A program made the translations under genes and the position numbers. This document shows positions 1 to 9,018 of a stretch of 64,000 nt of DNA, one piece after another. The DNA lies in assembly GCA_963761445.1 (NCBI GenBank), contig CAVXHV010000002.1, forward strand, positions 248,001-312,000, in the 5' to 3' direction. Within the stretch, counting starts at the first letter, position 1. Every line of letters begins with the position of its first letter. The DNA comes from CAVXHV01 sp963761445. GTDB lineage: Bacteria > Planctomycetota > Planctomycetia > Isosphaerales > Isosphaeraceae. The notes under the pieces are model-generated. The model was not told where the DNA came from and made no database searches. It saw only the letters and a list, made by a program, of their open reading frames with translations.

Positions 1-4
1 ATTG

Positions 5-910
5 ATGCGCGTGATTCGAGCGAGTGTGCTGGGCATGTGTTTTGGAGTCCGTGACTCGCTGGCGATCATCGACGATATCGCCGATCCGGGCGCAATCACG
101 ATTCACGGAGAGTTGGTGCACAACGACGTGGTGCAATTGCAGCTTCAATCGCGCGGGTTCGCAATGCAAAGCGAGGTCGCGCGGAAGCAGTCCCTGCCCG
201 AAACGCGCTCGGTGTTGATCACGGCCCACGGGATCAGTGACCGGCAGCGGAACCGCCTCCGACTGGCGGGCAAGGAGATCGTTGACACCACCTGCCCGCT
301 GGTGAAGCGTGTCCATCAAGCCGCCGCGCTGCTCGAGGCCGAGGGCTATTTCGTGCTCTTGATCGGCAAGCGCGGGCATGTCGAAGTCGAGGGAATCATC
401 GAAGATCTCGAGCATTTCGAGGTCATCGAGTCGGCGGAGGAAGTGAAGACCTATTCGTCGTCAAGACTGGGTATCGTCTGCCAGACGACCGTGACCGAGC
501 GAACGGTCGCCACGGTGCGCGCAGCCGTCGCCGCACTGAATCCCAGCGCAGAAATCAAGTTCGTCGATACGATCTGCCTGCCGACCAAGGATCATCAGCG
601 CGCGCTGGAAGATTTGCTGCAACAAGTCGAAGCTGTCGTCGTGGTTGGCGGGCGAAGCTCGAACAACACGCAGCAACTGGTCGCGCGCTGTCGGCAACGC
701 GGCAAGGCGGCACTTCATGTGCAGTCAGCCGCCGACCTCGATCCGCTCTGGTTCAAGCCGTTTGCCACGGTCGGCCTGACGGCGGGAACGTCAACGCTTC
801 ATGAAACGATCGACGAAGTCCACCGGGCCCTGGTCTGGATCGGCGCAGGCTCGAGCAAGCTGCGATGGCGACGACGCGCCGTCCGCGGGCAATCGCGCGC
901 CCGAGCGTGA
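5..910 (+). CDS. ispH: 4-hydroxy-3-methylbut-2-enyl diphosphate reductase (IspH)
   Basis: Last enzyme of the MEP isoprenoid pathway: it reduces HMBPP to IPP and DMAPP with an iron-sulfur cluster in the cytoplasm. The three cluster cysteines are visible: C12 in MCFGV, C97 in TTCPLV and C191 in DTICLPT. Conserved histidines also occur (HGELVH, TAHG, and a GH-EVEG segment carrying the catalytic Glu). The late motifs GGRSSNNT and GLTAGTST match the family GG-NSSNT and G-TAG-ST signatures. ATG at 5 gives the usual N-terminus directly ahead of the first Cys motif; a TTG at 2 is in frame, and the sequence before base 1 is not visible. The last ~15 residues are Arg-rich and atypical. It stands alone, followed by a palindrome and a kinase gene. 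Family assignment is confident. Confidence 0.93.
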   Translation: MRVIRASVLGMCFGVRDSLAIIDDIADPGAITIHGELVHNDVVQLQLQSRGFAMQSEVARKQSLPETRSVLITAHGISDRQRNRLRLAGKEIVDTTCPLVKRVHQAAALLEAEGYFVLLIGKRGHVEVEGIIEDLEHFEVIESAEEVKTYSSSRLGIVCQTTVTERTVATVRAAVAALNPSAEIKFVDTICLPTKDHQRALEDLLQQVEAVVVVGGRSSNNTQQLVARCRQRGKAALHVQSAADLDPLWFKPFATVGLTAGTSTLHETIDEVHRALVWIGAGSSKLRWRRRAVRGQSRARA

Positions 911-924
911 TCCGAATTGGGTAG

Positions 925-942
925 GTCAGGCTTTAGCCTGAC
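925..942. repeat. Short perfect palindrome after ispH
   Basis: Two 8-base arms (GTCAGGCT / AGCCTGAC) separated by TT lie between ispH and the next gene. No T-run follows, so it is a poor intrinsic terminator. It resembles a short REP-like hairpin. Confidence 0.6.
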
Positions 943-960
943 GCATGGATTCGAATCGAG

Positions 961-3126
961 ATGAGTGATCGACCCAGCCAAAACCTCGATGGCATAGAAA
1001 TCGATCTCGCCCGCCGCATTGATGCGGTCTGCCGGCAGTTCGAAGCCGATTGGCGTGACGGGTGTGAACCGCGTATCGATGATTATCTGGTAGCCGTCTC
1101 TGACGACGGGCGTTCCGCGCTGCGGGCCGAGTTAGAGGCCCTGGAGCGCGAGCTCGGGCGGTCGCAGGAGCCGGCCGCCCGCCCCGACGCTCGCCCTCCT
1201 GTCGCTTCCGTGCCGCATCCTTCCACGGTCGCCGAGGCCCCGACCATCCCCCCGGGGATGACGCCCACCTCCCCTTTGCCAGACGCAGCGCCCTCCTCGG
1301 TTCACGAGGAAGCTACCGTTCCGCCCGGCAACCCGCCTCGAACTGCGCACGATGAGCCCACCGCGGCGTTGCTCCGCCAAGGCCTACCGGCCACGCCCCG
1401 CGCATCCGAGCCCACCCACATCCGCTACTTCGGCGACTACGAGATACTGCGCGAGATCGCCCGCGGCGGCATGGGCGTCGTGTTCCGGGCGCGTCAGGCG
1501 AGCCTCAACCGCACTGTCGCGCTCAAGATGATCCTCGCCGGCCAGCTCGCCGATGACAACGACGTCAAGCGATTCCATACCGAGGCCGAGGCGGCCGCCA
1601 ACCTTGACCATCCAGGTATCGTGCCGATCTTCGAGGTCGGCCAGCACGAAGGCCAGCATTACTTCTCGATGGGTTTTGTCGACGGGAAGAGCCTCTCCCA
1701 GCGCCTGGCCGAGGGACCGCTGCCTTCCCGGGAGGCCGCCGAGCTGATTCGCCGCGTCAGCGAGGCCATCGAATATGCCCACCAGCATGGTGTGATTCAC
1801 CGCGATCTCAAGCCGGCCAACATCCTGCTCGACCAGAACGGAAATCCCCGTGTCACCGACTTCGGACTGGCCAAGAAGCTGCAAGGCGATAGCGGCCTGA
1901 CCGGCTCGGGCCAGATCATGGGCACGCCCAGTTACATGCCCCCCGAGCAGGCCGGAGGCAATCGCGGTGACGTCGGCCCGGCGGCCGACGTGTATGCCCT
2001 GGGGGCGACGCTCTACTGTCTGGTTACCGGCCGGCCGCCGTTCCAGGCGGCCACGGCGATGGACACCGTGATTCAGGTCATCAGCGACGAGCCGGTGCCA
2101 CCGCGCCGGCTCAATACGTCGATTCCGCGTGACCTGGAAACAATCTGCTTGAAATGTCTGGAAAAGGACACGATCAAGCGATACGCCTCGGCAGCCGACT
2201 TCGGTGGCGACCTGCGACGATTCTTGAACGGCGAGCCGATCCTGGCGCGGGCGGTGGGGCGCGCGGAGCGGACCTGGCGCTGGTGCCGCCGCAATCCCCT
2301 CGTGGCGGGACTGACCGGAGGCATCGCCCTGGCCCTCGTGTTGGGTACGGTCGTGGCGACGTACTTCGCCGTACTCGCCCACGAGGAAGCAGGCCGCGCG
2401 AATGAGGCGGCTGGCAAAGCGATCGACGAATCCCGCCGCGCCGACCAGGAGGCGCACCGCGCCCATGACCAGGAGCAACTCAGCGATCGCCGTCGCTTTA
2501 TTGCCGAGATGAACCTGGCTCAGCAGGCCTGGCAAGACTCGAACATTGACCTCTTCCGGCAACGCCTCGCTGCACAGGAGCCGAAACGGCCCGACGACCA
2601 CGATTGGCGCGGGTTTCAGTGGTATTATCTCGATCGGCTCCGCGAGCTGGACCTCCGCACGCTCCGCGGCCACGCGGATTCCGTCACGAGCGTCTCGTTC
2701 AGCCCGGACGGACGCACCGTCGCCTCATCGAGCGGCGACGGCTCCGTGAAACTCTGGAATGTCGCCACGGGCGCGGAGATCCGCACGTTGCGCGGGCACG
2801 CGGGGACCGTCACTTCCGTGGCATTCAGCCCGGATGGCAACACCCTCGCTTCGGCCGGCAAGGACCAGGTCGTCAAGCTCTGGAACGCCGAGAGCGGCCA
2901 GCTAATCCACACGCTCAAGCCGGGTGACGGTGTTGTCGTCAGCTTTGTTCTGAACGTGGCATTCAGCCCGGACGGTCGGACCCTCGCCTCCGCGAGTGCT
3001 GACGGCAAGGTGAAGCTCTGGAACGTCGCCACCGGCCAGGAATCGCGCGACCCGCAGTCACCCCCGTGGCGTCACGCTCGTCGTTTACAGCCCGGACGGC
3101 CGCACCCTGGCCTCCGCGGGCGCTGA
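961..3126 (+). CDS. WD40-repeat Ser/Thr protein kinase, N-terminal piece (kinase A)
   Basis: Membrane-anchored eukaryotic-like Ser/Thr kinase with WD40 repeats, a signalling class expanded in planctomycetes. After ~150 residues rich in Pro/Ala the kinase domain starts at GDYEIL (~155). It shows the glycine loop ARGGMGVV, the VALK lysine (~189), the HRDLKPAN catalytic loop (~280), DFG, and GTPSYMPPEQ. A transmembrane helix lies at ~450-475, a charged linker follows, and WD40 blades begin near 565 (FSPDGRT...VKLWN). The frame breaks near base 3045: reading one base over continues the WD40 blade (VTLVVYSPDG) straight into the next reading frame, so this and the 3134-5416 frame are one gene. ATG at 961 is the chosen start. 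Substrate unknown. Confidence 0.85.
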   Translation: MSDRPSQNLDGIEIDLARRIDAVCRQFEADWRDGCEPRIDDYLVAVSDDGRSALRAELEALERELGRSQEPAARPDARPPVASVPHPSTVAEAPTIPPGMTPTSPLPDAAPSSVHEEATVPPGNPPRTAHDEPTAALLRQGLPATPRASEPTHIRYFGDYEILREIARGGMGVVFRARQASLNRTVALKMILAGQLADDNDVKRFHTEAEAAANLDHPGIVPIFEVGQHEGQHYFSMGFVDGKSLSQRLAEGPLPSREAAELIRRVSEAIEYAHQHGVIHRDLKPANILLDQNGNPRVTDFGLAKKLQGDSGLTGSGQIMGTPSYMPPEQAGGNRGDVGPAADVYALGATLYCLVTGRPPFQAATAMDTVIQVISDEPVPPRRLNTSIPRDLETICLKCLEKDTIKRYASAADFGGDLRRFLNGEPILARAVGRAERTWRWCRRNPLVAGLTGGIALALVLGTVVATYFAVLAHEEAGRANEAAGKAIDESRRADQEAHRAHDQEQLSDRRRFIAEMNLAQQAWQDSNIDLFRQRLAAQEPKRPDDHDWRGFQWYYLDRLRELDLRTLRGHADSVTSVSFSPDGRTVASSSGDGSVKLWNVATGAEIRTLRGHAGTVTSVAFSPDGNTLASAGKDQVVKLWNAESGQLIHTLKPGDGVVVSFVLNVAFSPDGRTLASASADGKVKLWNVATGQESRDPQSPPWRHARRLQPGRPHPGLRGR

Positions 3127-3133
3127 CTCAAGC

Positions 3134-5416
3134 GTGAAACTCTGGAACGCCGCGACATGGCAAGAGGTGCGAAGCCTGCACGGGACACTCCTGGGCTATA
3201 GCCCGGATGGCCGCACGCTCGCGACCGGTGCGGATAACACCGTGAAGCTGTGGAACGCGGTCACTGGCCAGGAAATCAGGGCCCTCCCGGGACCCATAGA
3301 CCTCGTCCAGAGCGCGGCTTTTAGCCCGGATGGCCGCACGCTCGCCACCGCGAGCGCGGCGAAGCCCCTGCTCCAGCTCTGGAACGCCGAAACCGGAAAG
3401 GAAGTACGTACTCTGCGCGGACATGCGATCGCAGTCCGGAACGTCGCATTTAGCCCCGACGGCAGAACCCTCGCATCAGCCGGCTCCGACAAGACCGTGA
3501 AGCTCTGGGACGCCAGCGCGAGCCACGAATCAACGACCCTTCGCGGACATGCAGGCTACGTCACGGGCGTGGCATTCAGTCCCGTCACCCACCATGTTGC
3601 CTCATCCAGTTGGGATAATACCGTGAAGATCTGGGACACCGACACGGGCCGCGCGATCCATACCCTCCGCGGACATGGCAAGTTCGTCGCGGGCTTGGCG
3701 TATAGCCCGGACGGCGGCCAGATCGCCTCCGCCAGTTGGGACCAGACCGTGAAGCTATGGGACGCGGCATCGGGCCGGGAAGTGAGGACCCTACCTGGAC
3801 ACCCCAAGGCTGTCACCGGCGTGGCGTTTAGCCCCGACGGCCGCCAGATCGCCTCGGCCTGCGTCGACGGATCGGTGAAACTATGGGATCCTGCATCCGG
3901 GCGAGAGGTCCTGACCTTCTACCTGGAACCCCATCCAACGAATCTCTCCCTCCCCGACGGTCCGGTTCTTCCGGGTACGGTCCTGGCGTTTAGCCCCGAC
4001 AGCCAGCGCCTCGCTGTTGCCGTGGGCGCCGTGACGGGGCAGAAAGATGAGACCGTGAAGATCTGGGACACAGCCACCGGCCAGGAAATCCGCACCCTGC
4101 GCGGACACGCGAACGTTGTCACGGCTGTCGCCTTTAACCCCGACGGCCAAACGCTCGCCTCATGCAGCAATGACGGCACCGTCAGGCTCTGGGACGCAGC
4201 CACCGGCCAGGAAATCCGCACCCTGCGTGGTCACGCTAACCTGGTCAGTTGTGTCGCGTTCAGCCCGGACCGCCGCACCCTCATCTCGGCCAGCAACGAC
4301 GGTACGATGAAGCTCTGGGACGCAGCCACGGGACAGGAGATCCTGTCCCTGTCCGGTCACCCGTTCTCCGTGAGTGGCGTGGCCTACAGCCCCGATGGTC
4401 GCCAGATCGCCTCTGCCAGCTATGACGCTACCGTGAAGGTCTGGGACTCGAGGCCGCTCACCCCTGAGCTGCGGGCATTCCGCGAAGCCCGAGGCGTCGT
4501 CGAGTACCTCTTTGCCCGCAAGCTGCCGGTCGCCGAGGTGCTGGACCGTATCCGCCGCGACCCCACTATCAGTGACGCGGTGCGAGCCGGCGCGCTTGAC
4601 CTGGCCGGCTCTTACGCGCCGGCACTCCAGAACGAACAGGCCGATCGCCTGGTCGAGTCGCTCTTTGAAACGTTGTTATTGCGAGAAGATGTTGTGGCGC
4701 GCTTGCGAGTCGACCCAGAATTGACCGAGCCGGCGCGAAGGCAGGCCCTGGCTCTGGCCGAGCATCATGCGGAGGATGCCTATCGCCTCAGAATGGCCGC
4801 ACGTATTCTGGTCCGCAGCCCGGATGCTGGGGCGGCAGCGTTTCAGCGAGCCTTGCGCCTGGCCGAGATCGCCTGCCGGCTCGCTCCAAACAATGGCCTT
4901 CACCAGGGCGCCCTCGGCGCGGCCCTGTACCGCACCGGGAGCTACGGTGACGCTGTCAAGACGCTCACCCGATCCGACCAGCTCAACTCGGCATCTCCCG
5001 GCGGCTCGTTTCCCCCGGACCTGGCCGTGTTGGCCTTGGCCCACCACCGCCTCGGCCAAACGCAAGACGCCCAAGCTGCGCTGGCTCGTCTCCGAGAGGC
5101 AATGAAAAACCAATGTGGGCAAGGAATCAGGACGCCCAGGCGTTCCTGCGCGAAGCCAATGCGATCGACCTGGACCTGGTCTTCCCGGGCGATCCGTTCG
5201 CGCATCAAGGTGCCGGCCGAATACCATAGTCACCCTTCGCTCCGCGAAGGGAAGTTCCGTCACGAAGCGAGCGCCGACTATTCGAGAATCCTATTCTCTC
5301 TCGGTGAGCGCCGCGCCCGTATTCGGCTGCTATCGGCTGTTTTCAAGAAGTGCGCACACTCTTGGACCCCCAAAACGCTGTCACCGCTGTCATCTCCTTG
5401 CGTGCCTTGGACTTAA
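3134..5416 (+). CDS. WD40/TPR C-terminal piece of kinase A (frame-split)
   Basis: Continuation of the kinase at 961 after a one-base frame break near 3045; the GTG at 3134 is inside a WD40 blade and is not a natural start. It holds about nine WD40 repeats (FSPDGRTLAS...VKLWDAATGQE), then a helical domain and TPR-like segment (AEIACRLAPNN, ALGAALYRTG). A second break near 5114 makes the last ~100 residues spurious: shifting one base restores NQDAQAFLREAN and ends the gene at a TAG at 5227-5229. The frame from there to 5416 runs into a direct repeat. The propeller is probably a protein-interaction platform outside the membrane. Confidence 0.8.
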   Translation: MKLWNAATWQEVRSLHGTLLGYSPDGRTLATGADNTVKLWNAVTGQEIRALPGPIDLVQSAAFSPDGRTLATASAAKPLLQLWNAETGKEVRTLRGHAIAVRNVAFSPDGRTLASAGSDKTVKLWDASASHESTTLRGHAGYVTGVAFSPVTHHVASSSWDNTVKIWDTDTGRAIHTLRGHGKFVAGLAYSPDGGQIASASWDQTVKLWDAASGREVRTLPGHPKAVTGVAFSPDGRQIASACVDGSVKLWDPASGREVLTFYLEPHPTNLSLPDGPVLPGTVLAFSPDSQRLAVAVGAVTGQKDETVKIWDTATGQEIRTLRGHANVVTAVAFNPDGQTLASCSNDGTVRLWDAATGQEIRTLRGHANLVSCVAFSPDRRTLISASNDGTMKLWDAATGQEILSLSGHPFSVSGVAYSPDGRQIASASYDATVKVWDSRPLTPELRAFREARGVVEYLFARKLPVAEVLDRIRRDPTISDAVRAGALDLAGSYAPALQNEQADRLVESLFETLLLREDVVARLRVDPELTEPARRQALALAEHHAEDAYRLRMAARILVRSPDAGAAAFQRALRLAEIACRLAPNNGLHQGALGAALYRTGSYGDAVKTLTRSDQLNSASPGGSFPPDLAVLALAHHRLGQTQDAQAALARLREAMKNQCGQGIRTPRRSCAKPMRSTWTWSSRAIRSRIKVPAEYHSHPSLREGKFRHEASADYSRILFSLGERRARIRLLSAVFKKCAHSWTPKTLSPLSSPCVPWT

Positions 5417-5555
5417 AAATGACGGCTGAATAATCGGAACGACTTTTTTCGACCCAAGCCTTGATGTGAACATGCCTTGCGCGATGACGGCTGCATAATC
5501 GGCCCTTTGAGCAATCAGACATGCAAATGTTGAGATAAAGCGAGTTCGCGGGTTA
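5350..5555. repeat. ~205-bp direct repeat, copy 1 (downstream of kinase A)
   Basis: Closely matches 8792-9001 downstream of the second kinase, from the GTGCGC...CACTCTT segment through ACCCCCAAAACGCTGTCACC to GATAAAGCGA. Inside each copy a shorter unit TGACGGCTGNATAATCGG occurs twice about 64 bases apart. No protein is evident. It could be a duplicated gene-end flank, a non-autonomous element or a regulatory repeat. Confidence 0.75.
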
Positions 5556-5650
5556 CACCGGCCGGATCTTGCAGGGTGCGCTCGAGCTACCGATTGAGTC
5601 GACCGCATGAAAAATGACCATCCAAACGATCGACGGGATTCTGACGATCC

Positions 5651-6298
5651 TTGATCGGGCAAGCGCCATCGGATGAAGACAAGTGGAATCGCTCCATGCT
5701 CCGCCACGGCCCACCGGCCACGCCCGGTGCATCCGAACCCACCCGCATCCGCTATTTCGGCGACTACGAGATCCTCCGCGAGCTTGCCCGCGGCGGCATG
5801 GGCGTGGTGTTCCGGGCCCGTCAGGTAAGCCTCAACCGCACCGTCGCGCTCAAGATGATCCTGGCGGGCCAGCTCGCCGACGACACCGAAGTCAAGCGAT
5901 TCCATACCGAGGCCGAGGCGGCGGCCAACATCGACCATCCCGGGATCGTGCCGATCTTCGAGGTTGGCCAGCATGAAGGCCAGCATTACTTCTCGATGGG
6001 TTTCATCGAGGGGCAGAGCCTCTCCCAGCGCCTGATGGAGGGACCGCTCCCCGCACGTGAGGCCGCCGAGCTGATTCGCCGCGTCAGCGAGGCCATCGAA
6101 TATGCCCACCAGCACGGCGTGATCCACCGCGATCTCAAGCCGGCCAACATCCTGCTCGACCAGCACGGAAATCCCCGTGTCACCGACTTCGGGTTGGCCA
6201 AGAAGCTGCAAGGCGACAGCGGCCTGACCGGCTCCGGCCAGATCATGGGCACGCCCAGTTACATGCCCCCCCGAGCAAGCTGGCGGAAATCGCGGTGA
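5651..6298 (+). CDS. Ser/Thr kinase B, kinase-domain piece
   Basis: Paralogue of kinase A; the kinase domains are nearly the same at DNA level. Visible motifs are GDYEIL, ARGGMGVVFRARQ, VALKMI, HRDLKPANIL and GTPSYMPP. The reading frame opens with TTG at 5651 and the first in-frame ATG is 5696. An ATG at 5607 (MKNDHPNDRR...) would join this frame if one T were restored near 5650, which is the likelier true start. The Pro-rich N-terminal region of kinase A is missing. The frame is lost at a run of seven Cs (6266-6272) where kinase A has six: with six Cs the reading is PPEQAGGNRGDV and continues into the frame containing 6318. Confidence 0.8.
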   Translation: MIGQAPSDEDKWNRSMLRHGPPATPGASEPTRIRYFGDYEILRELARGGMGVVFRARQVSLNRTVALKMILAGQLADDTEVKRFHTEAEAAANIDHPGIVPIFEVGQHEGQHYFSMGFIEGQSLSQRLMEGPLPAREAAELIRRVSEAIEYAHQHGVIHRDLKPANILLDQHGNPRVTDFGLAKKLQGDSGLTGSGQIMGTPSYMPPRASWRKSR

Positions 6299-6317
6299 CG
6301 TCGGGCCGGCGGCCGAC

Positions 6318-7478
6318 GTGTATGCTCTGGGGGCGACGCTCTACTGTCTGGTTACCGGCTGGCCGCCGTTCCAGGCGGCCACGGCCATGGACACGGTGAT
6401 TCAGGTCATCAGCGACGAGCCGGTGTCGCCACGGCGACTCAATGCGTCGATTCCCCGTGATCTGGAGACGATCTGCCTGAAGTGCCTGGAGAAGGAGCCG
6501 GCGCGGCGGTACAGCTCGGCGTCGGACCTGGCCGCAGACCTGCGGCACTACCTGGACGGCGAGCCGATCGTGGCGCGGCCGATCGGCGCTCCTGAGCGTG
6601 CGTGGAAATGGGTCAAGCGACGCCCGATTGTCTCAGGCCTCGCCGGCTTGAGCGCCGCGGCTGTCATCAGCTTGATCGTCGGCGGGATCTGGTTCAACTG
6701 GCGCCTCCGGTCCGTCAACGCGACGCTCGCCCAGACAAACACAAACCTGGGACAGGCCAATTCGGAATTGGGCGAGACCAATCGCCGCCTGGCAGTGTCC
6801 CTGGACGAGACGAAGCTTCAGCGCGAGCGAGCGATGCGGAACCTCTATGCGGCCGACATGGACCGCGCCCGCCGGGCGTTCGATGCCGGCCTCACCTCGC
6901 GATCGCTCGAGCTCCTCAGTAGCTACGAGTCTGCAGAACCCGGCTTGCCCGACCTCCGCGGCTTCGAGTGGCACTATCTCCGCGGGCTCTGCTCGGGCGG
7001 CGTACGAACGATCGCAGCCGGCGGCGCCATCTCCTGCATGGCCGCCAGCCGCGACGGTCGCCTTCTGGCCGGTGCCCTTGGTTCGACCGCCTCGGACAAG
7101 CCGATGATACTCCGGATCTGGGACGCGGCGACCGGTCGGGCCCTCCACACCCTTGAGGGACACAAGGGCCTGATCATGCGAGTTGCCTTCAGCCCTGACG
7201 GCAAGAAACTGGCCTCGGCGAGCTGGGACACGACAGTCCGGATCTGGGACACGGCGACCGGCAAGCCGATCCGGGTCTTCGAGCACCGGTGCGGAGCAGT
7301 CCTGGGGCGTGATCAAGATCTGGAACTCGGCCACCGGGCACCAGGAGGCCGCGATCCCGAAGTATGGTCAGCTCCTGATGTCGCTCGACTTCTCGCCCGA
7401 CGGGGCCCGGATCGCCGCCTCGAGCGCCGGCGCACCGGTGTCGCTCTTCGACGCGGCGACCGGCCGGAAGCTCATTGA
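6318..7478 (+). CDS. Kinase B, end of kinase domain, membrane helix and first WD40 blades
   Basis: Continues kinase B after the C7 frame break: YALGATLYCLVTG, then LETICLKCLEK, a transmembrane helix (around VSGLAGLSAAAVISLIVGGIW), a coiled-coil-like linker (QTNTNLGQANSELGETN) and WD40 repeats (VAFSPDGKKLASASWD). From the LEK-P segment onward it no longer resembles kinase A, so the two paralogues share only the kinase domain closely. The authentic frame ends near 7290 in VFEHR; the remaining ~60 residues are out of frame. About 20 residues of one blade also appear to be missing there. Confidence 0.75.
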   Translation: MYALGATLYCLVTGWPPFQAATAMDTVIQVISDEPVSPRRLNASIPRDLETICLKCLEKEPARRYSSASDLAADLRHYLDGEPIVARPIGAPERAWKWVKRRPIVSGLAGLSAAAVISLIVGGIWFNWRLRSVNATLAQTNTNLGQANSELGETNRRLAVSLDETKLQRERAMRNLYAADMDRARRAFDAGLTSRSLELLSSYESAEPGLPDLRGFEWHYLRGLCSGGVRTIAAGGAISCMAASRDGRLLAGALGSTASDKPMILRIWDAATGRALHTLEGHKGLIMRVAFSPDGKKLASASWDTTVRIWDTATGKPIRVFEHRCGAVLGRDQDLELGHRAPGGRDPEVWSAPDVARLLARRGPDRRLERRRTGVALRRGDRPEAH

Positions 7479-7983
7479 GGTCGAGGATACCTCCAACTTT
7501 CAGGACGGAGCTTATTCGCTAGCGTTCTTGACCGACGGCCGGATCGCCATGGCCGCCCAGGCCAAGGAAATCGTTCGGCTCGTCGACCCGGCAACCGGCC
7601 GCGTTGTCAAGACGTTCCAGGGGCACACCGGGTGGGTGAGCGGGGTTGCGCCGGGCCGGGTGGTCGTTCCGCGATCTCGGCGAGCGCCGACGGCACGTTT
7701 CGGTTCTGGAGCCTGGAACAGGCCAAAGGTCCGCAGGTTGTGGATGCCCGATCCAGTCGGGTCACGCGGGTCGCATTCAGTCCGGACGGGCGCTGGCTCG
7801 CCACGGCCGGCGACAAGGGACCCGTCAAGCTCCGGGATCTCCGCAACGGCGGTGTATCGGTCGAGCTCCAGGGCAACGGCCTCGAGGGCAACAGCCTGCT
7901 CGGGGTCGACGGCCTGGATTTCAGCCCTGACGGAAGATCGCTGGCCTGCGGCACTCAATACTTCACTTTTCCCAACGGGCTGA
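7183..7983 (+). CDS. Kinase B, middle WD40 piece (authentic only ~7290-7655)
   Basis: Only the middle of this open frame is real protein: GVIKIWNSATG, LDFSPDGARIAASS, LVDPATGRVVKTFQGHTGWVSGV, which are WD40 blades linking the frames before and after it. The sequence before ~7290 and after ~7655 is shadow. It shows that kinase B has two further breaks, near 7290 and 7650, in addition to the one at 6266-6272. Confidence 0.55.
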   Translation: MPSALTARNWPRRAGTRQSGSGTRRPASRSGSSSTGAEQSWGVIKIWNSATGHQEAAIPKYGQLLMSLDFSPDGARIAASSAGAPVSLFDAATGRKLIEVEDTSNFQDGAYSLAFLTDGRIAMAAQAKEIVRLVDPATGRVVKTFQGHTGWVSGVAPGRVVVPRSRRAPTARFGSGAWNRPKVRRLWMPDPVGSRGSHSVRTGAGSPRPATRDPSSSGISATAVYRSSSRATASRATACSGSTAWISALTEDRWPAALNTSLFPTG

Positions 7984-8702
7984 TCGTTTGGGATCTCGCG
8001 ACTCGCCGGCCCAGGTTCGCAGTCGCGCCGGATCCTGGCGGGGCCAAGCGTCCATCCGTGGCAGGAGGGTTGGTCAGCTTCCACGCCGACAGCCGCACTC
8101 TGGCCTGCGGCGGTGGCGGGGATACAATCTGCGTCTACGACGTCGAAGCCGGGCAGCTCCGCCATACATGGGAGGGCCCGCGCTGGGGGCCCATGCGTAG
8201 CCTGGCTTTTAGCCTCGACGGGCGACGACTCGCCTCCGGCCACCTGCGCCACATGATCGCCGTGCGCGACAGCACGAGCGGCGCGGTCGTGCGCACGCTC
8301 GATTGCGGTGTGGCCAGGATGCCCAGTTTTTCCACGGTCTGCGGCCTTTCGTTCAGTCCCGACGATCAGGTCCTGGCCGCCGTGAACGAGGGAGGGACTG
8401 TCTTCCTCTGGAGCGTCGCCGACGGCCGGCTGATCCGCCAGTTGACGGGCCACACCCGCACAACCGCCGCCGTCACGTTCAGCCCGGACGGCAATCGCCT
8501 GGCCTCGGTCGGGCTCGAGGTCAAGATCTGGGACCCGAAGAGCTTCCAGGAGCTGCTCACGCTCCCGGCGCCTCGTCAGATCGGCTGGTCGTTGGCCTTC
8601 AGCCCCGACGGTCAGAGCCTCGCCGTCGGCGGAGGTGACTTTTCCGGTCCAGGCGAGGCCCAGGTCTGGAGTGCTGGGCCAGGCGCAAATCCGGCTCGAT
8701 AG
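7632..8702 (+). CDS. Kinase B, C-terminal WD40 propeller piece
   Basis: Last part of kinase B, authentic from about 7655 (SAISASADGTFRFW). It carries six or seven WD40 blades (VAFSPDGRWLATAGD, LDFSPDGRSLACG, LSFSPDDQVLAAV, VTFSPDGNRLASVG, LAFSPDGQSLAVGG) and ends in VWSAGPG with a TAG at 8700-8702. Unlike kinase A there is no TPR-like tail. Together the pieces make a membrane kinase of about 1,000 residues, probably a sensor or scaffold whose extracytoplasmic propeller binds a partner. The partner is not visible in the sequence. Confidence 0.75.
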   Translation: MGERGCAGPGGRSAISASADGTFRFWSLEQAKGPQVVDARSSRVTRVAFSPDGRWLATAGDKGPVKLRDLRNGGVSVELQGNGLEGNSLLGVDGLDFSPDGRSLACGTQYFTFPNGLIVWDLATRRPRFAVAPDPGGAKRPSVAGGLVSFHADSRTLACGGGGDTICVYDVEAGQLRHTWEGPRWGPMRSLAFSLDGRRLASGHLRHMIAVRDSTSGAVVRTLDCGVARMPSFSTVCGLSFSPDDQVLAAVNEGGTVFLWSVADGRLIRQLTGHTRTTAAVTFSPDGNRLASVGLEVKIWDPKSFQELLTLPAPRQIGWSLAFSPDGQSLAVGGGDFSGPGEAQVWSAGPGANPAR

Positions 8703-8791
8703 ACATACCGGTGCTTCCGTCCTCGTTTTTGGCCTCCGCGCATCCGGCCCGAGTCACGATATCCGCGGGGCTCCGCCCTGCTCCGCTAAAT

Positions 8792-9001
8792 GTGCGCCGC
8801 GCACTCTTCGACCCCCAAAACGCTGTCACCGCTGTCATCTCCTTGCGTGCCTTGGACTTGAAAGTGACGGCTGCATAATCGGAACGATTTTTTCCGACCC
8901 AACCCGTGATTTGAACAGACCTTACGCAGTGACGGCTGTATAATCGGACCTTTGAACAATCAGACGTGCAAACGTCGAGATAAAGCGATGTCGCTGGTTA
9001 T
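8792..9001. repeat. ~205-bp direct repeat, copy 2 (downstream of kinase B)
   Basis: Second copy of the element at 5350-5555, in the same orientation and the same position relative to a WD40 kinase gene. The internal unit occurs as GTGACGGCTGCATAATCGG and GTGACGGCTGTATAATCGG; the AT-rich core of each looks like a bacterial -10 box. It fills most of the 8703-9018 intergenic stretch; nothing else is seen there. Confidence 0.75.
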
Positions 9002-9018
9002 TGCGATCCGGCACCGTT

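Noticed and set aside
1384..2673. Long minus-strand open frame of 429 codons opposite kinase A, and a similar one at 5390-6211 opposite kinase B
   Set aside because: Both mirror the conserved kinase reading frame of the plus strand, as expected in GC-rich DNA; the translations show no independent domain.
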